A stretch of DNA of 64,000 nucleotides from Clarkia xantiana subsp. parviflora. Taxonomy: Eukaryota > Streptophyta > Magnoliopsida > Myrtales > Onagraceae. The stretch is taken from NCBI GenBank assembly GCA_036873135.1, contig JAPTYO010000015.1, positions 6,038,395 to 6,102,394 on the forward strand, in the 5' to 3' direction. Each line of letters begins with the position of its first letter. Positions within the stretch are counted from its first letter, which is position 1. The notes beneath the pieces are model-generated. The model was not told the origin of the DNA, searched no databases, and worked only from the letters and a program-made list of their open reading frames with translations. The translations under genes were made by a program, and so were the position numbers. Shown piece by piece: positions 57,341-64,000 of this stretch.

Positions 57341-58593
57341 CAATAGTCTCCTCTCTCTGCATGGCAGGCTACATCCACTTGGAGCTATTAAGTATTTCTC
57401 ACGAAGCTGTTTAATTTTCCAAATTCTGGTCTTTGTGAATTTTTAAATGTAAAATGTCAATAAGTCGTACAACATACATTTTATTAACTCACGTTATTAT
57501 TTTTTAAATTTAATTTTTAATATAATACCGAATATATTAAATGTCAATAAACATATATTAAATAATATACAAATCACTTTGTATATATTAGATATGTTGT
57601 ATTATTAAATTGACTGAAAGATAGTTTATGCTTATGTTAAAGTTGATTTTTCCGATTTCATAATATGTATTATTAATCATACATCCCAATATTAATGATT
57701 TACAGTTATTATGTAAGAATACAACCTTAAATAAATAATAAAATGTGAAGTATTTCTTTATTTCCGAATCAAATATACTAGTTCATATATAATCATATCC
57801 TGTGCGTCACAATATTTAATTTAGATTTTTGGACAAATGTTTGTAAAGTGCCATCCTCCTTTTTAATTAAAACATACAAAAATGTTCATATCGAATTATA
57901 TCATGTTTTTATACAGTTCTTATGAATAAAATAATATATTACTGTATTGCATATTTTCGTACTTAAAAATGTTTAGAAAAAAAGCAAAAAAGTAACTTGA
58001 GAAGGATTTTCACATGCCATCTTCTCTCTTTCCGTCGGTTAGTAGTCAAATCCATTTAGATTCTTCTTCCTACAAAGTCTCATCGTCAATTCACCATACA
58101 AAAGGATGCGTAGATTGACAATAATATTAAAGCGAAGACTAGCAAGAAGATTATGAAGTCTAAGTATTATCGTAACAATTTATATTTAATTTTATTTGAC
58201 CGCATCATATTTATGTATAATTTAGAAAATATAGTTGTCAATTTTAGTATAAGGTAACCACATATTAATTTATTATAACAAACATGTACAATATATTCAA
58301 TATGAAAAAATGTAGATATTAACTATTAATTACAAAAAATTCAACTTGAATTTATGAAAACTATAAGTGGGCATAGTTCATTAACATTCAGTTGTTATTC
58401 CAAAAAGGTATAAATGTGTCCGTGTTATTTTATATCACTCCTTTTCAATTGAGGAATCCAAATATTTCCGCAGCCTGTCCTTGGTTTTTTTAGTACATTT
58501 TTACTTATTGTCTTCGCCACCATCCATCACAGTAGTTCTCTGTGCTGTCTTCCATCTTTGTGCAGTTTATCCACATCTGATCAAGCTCAAGAA
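57341..58593. other. AT-rich sequence upstream of F-box copy 2
   Basis: No gene. About 57900-58210 recurs at about 59510-59830 (ATCGAATTATA.CATGT, GTAACTTGAGAAGGATTTTCACATGCCATC / GTAAACAGTCTAGG..., GATTGACA.TAATATTAAAGCGAAGACTA), so the F-box copy is flanked by direct repeats. 58500-58580 matches the sequence just left of the Copia insertion. Confidence 0.5.
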
Positions 58594-59360
58594 GATGAAC
58601 CCCTGTGTTCAACCGTTTACTTGATGAGTTGTTGGTGGTCATCATGGTCAATGTAAGTGCTGGTTCGGTAGCAGAATTTTTCAACCTGAACTTATGGTAT
58701 GAAACTTGACTTGTCACATTACTATAAAACTATGATATGTTCATGGTTTAACAACCTGTGTAAATTAAATACAACTGCAAAAGGTTCATGAGGGTTGTTG
58801 AACATGAAGACATGTACAGCTGCGTATCACTGGCGGACGTGCCCTTGTTTTGGCTGGGGGAGTATACAGAATTTATGAGACAATGTTGCGAGAAGAAAAA
58901 CCCAGAAGGTCTTTTCCGTGAAGGAGTGAACAACTTTTTCTGTAGAGATAATTTCGAACTGGGACGTGAACAATTGAGGGCTGCATCAGATGCTAAAGTT
59001 CTCCCCGTGAGTTATGCACTTGCAATAGTCTTAATATTCAACGAGGCTGGCAATGAGAAGGTGATGGATGAGGCTTACGAACTGCTGAGTAGGGTGTCTG
59101 CTGCCAGAAAGGAGGTTCAATGTCGGGAATCTCTGATGGAAGTTGTTTAGTTTTTCTGGCCTACCGAACATCGACGTTCGGTTGTTCAAAGACCTAATGG
59201 TCGATACAAATACAACCAACTGTTTACTAAAGTTGGATGGAACAAAGAGTATAACGCATGGAGAGATCCAAGTTGTATTGTATGCTGTTGTGATGCTGAG
59301 GTTATCAGGTTTAACGATGAGTTCGATTGGCCATTATTTCCATTCTATCCTACAGACTAG
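58594..59360 (+). pseudogene. F-box protein, At2g35280-like, broken copy 2
   Basis: Homologous to 32232-33015 throughout. It keeps an ATG (58594) but loses two bases directly after it. Exon 1 ends at 58696 with CTTATG|GTATGA. The intron acceptor has decayed: TACAACTGC here, TACAGCTGC in copy 1. Exon 2 reads CCKRFMRVVEHEDMYSCVSL, NPEGLFREGVNNFF, ELGREQLRAASDAKVLPVSY and NEAGNEKVMDEAYELLSR, in frame where copy 1 is shifted. It then meets TAG at 59147-59149. The C-terminal part is recognisable but out of frame. The two copies have therefore been disabled by different mutations. Confidence 0.75.
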
Positions 59361-61403
59361 TAATGGTTATGTTTTCTTTAATAACAGATATACATGTTTA
59401 TGACCACTTGGTTTGGTTTGGTTCATAACAATATTTATTAATTAGAAATTTTGACAAATGTTTTTATATTGCAACCATCTGTTTTAATGTTTACATACAC
59501 AAATGTTCATATCGAATTATAACATGTGAATATACACTTCTTATGCATCAGATAATATATTAGTGTATTGTATAATTTCGAACTTAAAAATGGTAAGAAA
59601 AAAAAGCAAAAAAGTAAACAGTCTAGGATTTTCACATGCCATCTTCTCTCTCAGCCAGTCAGTAGTCACATCCATTTAGTTTCTTCTTCCTCCAAAGTCT
59701 CATCGTGACTTCACGTTACAAAAGGATACGTAGATTGACAGTAATATTAAAGCGAAGACTAACAAGCAGATTAGGAAGTCTAAGTATGATCGTAAAACTT
59801 TATATTTAATTTTATTTGACAACATCAAATAAAATATAGTTGTCAATATAGTTGTATAATTTTGAAAATATAGTTGGCAATTTTAGTATAAGGTACCCAC
59901 ATATTAATGTATTATAATAGACAAATACAATCCATTCAGTATGAAACATGTAGATATTAACTATTAATTACAAAAAATTCAACTTCTGATTATTAAAATA
60001 TCAAGTCGTAAAAAATAACATATAAGCACTAAAAATAGTACTAATGGATCTGACTAGTTTGCGGGTTCATGTTTGATAGAAAACATAGGGAAGTTGTTAC
60101 CGTGTATGAATGCTGCTGTTTGCGTCCACCGTATTTCAAATCCATAATTGTTTTTTTGCCTAGCTTGGTAGTTAATTGTTGGATGTAGAGTTAATAGTTG
60201 ATGAATTAATTGGATGGATTTGCAACAAACGCCAACAAAAAAACATTAACTAACTTGATGTTTAAGCGACAATCATATTTGGAGCAGAAGATGGAGATAA
60301 ATACAAAACAATCTAGTTTTATAGTTGTCAATAATTAAGATCTGTTTTTGAGAATTTGCAACCACCATAAAAAACAATCATGTCTCCTTCCACTAGTTAA
60401 TTAGGAGTAGCAATTTCTTGACCACCAGAACCTAACTCTCGGAACTATTAATATACGGTGTTTTATATTTATTAGCATCTTCAGCTTCCAATATCATTGT
60501 CGCTTGTACATCAGATTAGTAAATGTTTTTTGTGAATATCGTTGGAAATCCTTCCAACTATTTCATCAACTGATAACTATTTACACAAAAAATTTAACTG
60601 CCAGGCTAGGCAAAAAAAAGTAATGACTGTACCAATACATTCGTATCTTCGACTCCAGCGACAACAATAGTGGAATATCATGACCGAAGTTACCAAATTA
60701 TTTACTGGTTACTCGAAGAACTGAAAAAAAAAACAGAGCAAGTTAAAAACCGAGTACAAACATAAGCCATGCTTTATTTGGGATATTGAAGTGAAAGCAA
60801 ACCTTTTTCCTGATTTAGATGGATACGACGGTGGAGGGGAAGAAGCATGAAAAAGAGTAAGACTCATTTGGGAATTCAACGCAACTGCCCTCATTTTATA
60901 GCCGGAGGTCCCCATTGGCCTACTGGTCGGGATCGTTGATTTCAATGGACACAAAATGAGACCGTACATTTTCTCCATTAACTTAACAGACCCTTTAATA
61001 TTGCTATTAAGTTCCAGCTGTCTTTCCCACCGACATTACAAACCAATATACGGATTGGCCATTATTTCCATTCTATCCTACAGACTAGTTATGGACTATG
61101 GTTATGTTTGCTTTAATAAAAGATATACATGTTTATGTTTGTGCGTATTATTATGTGTACTTTTAATATAATCTAAATATATGTATATATATTGAAATTG
61201 GTTTGGTTCATAACATACGTGTTGGACTTAAGGCCAACTAATAATTTATTTGATTCAATATAAATTATTCCGTGTTAATATATTGCCTTACTATTAACTC
61301 AGAATTTATTACTGTACTGTGATATTTCAATTTCTATTTAGTTTTCGTTTTGGTAAAACTGGGTTATCAGTTTTCTTATCAATCACTATAATGGGATAAG
61401 TTG
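59361..61403. other. Downstream part of the duplicated segment
   Basis: Matches 33016-34870 in patches (AGTTGTTA..., TGCTGCTGTTTGCG, TTTTTTTGCCTAGCTTGGTAG, AGCCGGAGGTC, GAGACCGTACATTTTCTCCATTAACTTAACAGACCC). A minus-strand TATA (TATAAAATGA, 60900-60891) corresponds to 34744-34735. 61045-61135 repeats the end of the F-box copy (GGCCATTATTTCCATTCTATCCTACAGACTAG), a small tandem rearrangement. No intact gene. Confidence 0.5.
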
Positions 61404-61560
61404 GGAGACAGTGGGGCATAGTTAACGGAGCGGAATAGGTTATGTATAATTAAGGGGAATTGCAGACTGCACAAGCAGGCGCGGCGTAAGGAAAAAACCA
61501 AAAAATGATTATATATCGTCTCGAACCTCGTGTCTTCTCAGAACAGTATCCTCTCTCTTC
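61404..61560 (+). repeat. Repeated promoter-like module, copy 3
   Basis: GAGACAGTGGGGCATAGTTAACGGAGCG, GCAGACTGCACAAGCAGGCG, GTAAGGAAAAAACCAAAAAA and TATATCGTCTCGA. The module's order matches 25240 and 57205. The segment after it is soon cut by element D at 61689. Confidence 0.7.
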
Positions 61561-61688
61561 GAGGCTGCATCCACTTTGACCTATACAGTAATTATCACAA
61601 AACTGTATAATTTCCCCAAATTTGGTATTTGTGAATAGTTGTATGTAAAATATAAATAATGAGATAATAAATTTTTTTAATACATTCA

Positions 61689-62360
61689 TGTTAAGTCTGC
61701 TTCCACTTGGGTAGATTCGGGCTTCTTTTTCACGAACGGGCTTGGGATGTGTGTATAAGGACGGGAACGCCGCGATCCTTGAAACACAATCCTCGAACTA
61801 ATCTTTAAGTCCTCGACCTCGAACTCTCGAACTTCGGATCTTGCACGAGGGGCAGTAACCATCGTGGGAGAGGGGGAAACGCTGGTTGGGCCCTCTTCGA
61901 CGCTCAAGTCAGAATTTCTAGAGAGAGAAATCCTTTTAGAGAGAAGTCAGAGCATCCAAAGTCCAAAATGAGGGAGTTTTCTAGAATGGGAGACTTAGGC
62001 CCCTATTTATAGGGATCCTAAGGATCATGCCCAGTTTCAAACGGCTTGATGTCGGCATGAAGGAAGACGTATACCGTCACTAAGGTGGACTATGCATGCA
62101 CCGACTTTTCGCACTTGGCAAAATAATCGGGATGAGCGTACGAAGAAAATCGGTAATCCGGACCTACCCGGATTGTTTAGCAATTCGGGCCGGGTCCGGA
62201 TTGCCTTAGGGCAATCCGGAAGTCCTACGGTCCGGGTACTGCGCGTATTCCAGACCATTTTTAGACTTGGGTGTCCGCGAAAGAGTTCTTTTACGGGTTT
62301 TGGAGTATTTTGCGAGGCCCGAAATGTAAATACTAACCCGAATTGGACATATATCTAACA
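61689..62360 (-). repeat. 3' LTR of element D
   Basis: 672 bp, minus strand TGTTAGATATATG to GACTTAACA. TATA box CTATAAATAG at 62012-62003. Sequence differs from the A/B and C LTRs, but length and layout are similar. Confidence 0.7.
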
Positions 62361-62404
62361 CTTGCCCCCGAGTCAAGTAGTGGTTCAAAACCCGTGCTTG
62401 ACTC
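62361..62404 (-). promoter_or_regulatory. Polypurine tract of D with adjacent hairpin
   Basis: Minus strand: GAGTCAAG (62404-62397), a 19-base loop, CTTGACTC (62377-62370), then GGGGGCAAG and the LTR. Compared with A and B, two stem pairs have changed on both sides (T-A to C-G and A-T to G-C), so pairing is kept. Confidence 0.7.
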
Positions 62405-63719
62405 TTTTTAAAGATAAGATATTCGTCCAATTTAGGTTCGGTACTGACCTTAGGGGTGGCCTGTTTGTCAATTCGAGTGTTGAGATCATAAATTTGACCA
62501 ACTTTAATTTTCCGCCGTACATACGTAATCTGTTTACAGGGTTAGCGTACTGGACAATATGCGTACAACGACATGCAACTATATTCGTAATATCATATAA
62601 TGAGCGAAATAAAGATTTGTATAATGTGATAACATCATGGCACATGAAGTAAGCATATAACACGTTGCCACTATGTAGATGACGGTATAGTAAACGGATG
62701 ACGTAATCATGCAATAAGCAAAACACTTAGAATAATATGGAATTGGAGAACATGTACGTAATCACGAAGCATGATGTAAACATAAAAAATGATGCAAGCA
62801 TGTAGTATGATGTAAGCATGGAAAATGATGCAAACATTCAATTCATACTTAGATTATAAAAATAATCACGCGACCACCATGAGTTTGCATCATGTACGTA
62901 TAAAAGTGATAACATGCATAATGATCTACGAAGCGCGTTATGCAACACTAGGGAGCATGTATGTAAAACAAGCATAGGAGAGGTGTAAGTATGCTTATAC
63001 ATGATACTAAGGACTTGTGTGAAAATAGATATTAGTTTAGTCCTTAGAACATGGTGTAGGCACTATTAATGAGAATTAGGAGAGAGAATACCCATTATCT
63101 TACATCCTTAATAGATAAATCCTCAAGAAGCTCTCCATTCTTGATGAAGAGGGAATTCATGGAGGTGTGAGTTTGGAGTAGTCACATCACATTTGACATC
63201 GATCAAGATCGAATCCGGGCAAGGAGGGGACCGAGGCGGCGCGTGAGGCAGGGGAGACGGCGCGTGAGACGGCAGCGGCGGCGCGTGGGTCTTCGGGTGA
63301 GGGCGAGTAGCAATTTGAACTTGCTTCGTGTCGGTGAGTCCAATTTCGTACATGGCTGGACTTTTCGTGACTTCGTTTGGCCTTGATTTAGTCTTGAAAT
63401 GACCATGTACCTAGTTATCTTATCATGCATACAAGGTGTTTGATAAAATGCATTAGAATACTTAGCCCCAAATCGGCCAAATTTTTTCTAAGTGCTGAAA
63501 ATTTTAGAAAAGTGTAAATGAATCGTTATACTTCCCTTATGCATAGTGTTCATTGCCGACATGTTGTTCCATTCCTTAGTCGTTGTTTTAGCATGCTCGA
63601 TATTGATGATCGATAGTTGTACGTACATGGCCGTTAATGGTTGTATGTTGGTAATGATAGCTTAGGCAATGTACGTTGAGCGTCATGTATAGACTGTCGG
63701 TCATTGTCTTCACACATGC

Positions 63720-64000
63720 TAAAACACTTAGAAAATATTTTAACAATATCTAATGCTTGTTACCATAGATGTTGTTGTATGAGCTTTGTCGATAAGCGTC
63801 GTAGGAATTCTCAGGAGGTATTGTGTAGACATTGATAATAGCTACTTGATGCACGCAATCCATCCTTGTCGACATGTATGTACATACATTGAGACACTTA
63901 GAAAATATTCTCCCTTTGTTGACATGTATGTACGTACATGGAAACACTTAGAAAATATTCTCCCCTTGTCGACATGTATGTACATACATAGAAACACTTA
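63720..64000 (-). repeat. Tandem motif array in element D
   Basis: The last 130 bases repeat a unit of about 55 bases: CTTGTCGACATGTATGTACA, then TACAT, GGAAACACTTAGAAAATATT and CTCCC. Within it ATGTATGTACATACAT is a perfect palindrome. The AACACTTAGAAAATATT part is the reverse complement of the motif scattered through 21400-22800. Confidence 0.8.

Larger units (their letters stand above)
61689..64000 (-). mobile_element. Tat-like retrotransposon D, 3' end only
   Basis: The element enters from the right edge and ends at 61689, minus orientation. It has a 3' LTR (61689-62360), a polypurine tract with hairpin, then 1.6 kb of non-coding sequence. A GC-rich segment (63220-63310) and a donor-like TCG|GTGAGTCC at 63330 hold the same place as the antisense-gene leader in A and B. 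Instead of an antisense gene there follows a motif-rich region (63450-64000) shared with 20840-23078. Gag and pol lie outside the window, so the assignment rests on structure. Confidence 0.65.

Noticed and set aside
1..64000. tRNA, rRNA or organelle genes
   Set aside because: I looked for conserved tRNA boxes and rRNA strings and saw none. A covariance search was not possible here.

Overview
The window looks like nuclear DNA from a repeat-rich flowering plant, most likely a eudicot. The evidence is AT-rich intergenic sequence with long (AT)n runs, plant-type LTR retrotransposons of the Ty3/Gypsy Tat group (two RNase H domains, GGGGGCAA polypurine tracts, TGGCGCCGTCTG primer sites), one Ty1/Copia element, Helitron ends, a CACTA end, a hAT-like end, and broken F-box genes of the At2g35280 type. 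The species cannot be named from the sequence. I see no tRNA, rRNA or intact host gene. Almost every long open frame belongs to a mobile element.

Layout. 1-8628: AT-rich sequence with two Helitron 3' ends (1561, 4313), a short complete Helitron (6466-7059) and a 270-bp repeat pair (4040, 8051). 8629-19047: retrotransposon A (minus strand, 5-bp target duplication GGGAA), inserted in a GC-rich exon-like sequence. 19053-26222: AT-rich DNA, a motif-rich Tat fragment (20840-23078), a CACTA remnant, a Helitron end, a 540-bp foldback and a hAT-like end. 26223-31839: Copia element with 187-bp LTRs and one premature stop. 32232-33015: broken F-box gene. 34985-54051: retrotransposon C (plus strand, target duplication CTAAG), itself split by retrotransposon B (41463-52321, minus strand, target duplication AGTGG). 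54052-61688: a 4-copy tandem repeat, a zinc-knuckle gene fragment and a second broken F-box gene in a diverged duplicate of the 25-35 kb segment. 61689-64000: the 3' end of a fourth Tat-like element, D.

The most interesting unit is the A/B family. These elements carry pol (protease, RT, RNase H, second RNase H, integrase) starting about 60 bases after the 5' LTR, with no gag. They also carry, on the opposite strand, a separate gene with five coding exons and four short introns (70-78 bp). In B this antisense gene is fully open: the splices I assign give exactly 711 codons. In A it has several frameshifts. The antisense gene and pol converge on a three-copy array of about 130-bp hairpin-forming repeats. 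C keeps gag but only the last spliced piece of a comparable antisense gene. In A, B, D and C an inverted repeat ends exactly where the polypurine core begins. The stems differ in sequence, and A/B versus D show two compensatory base-pair changes.
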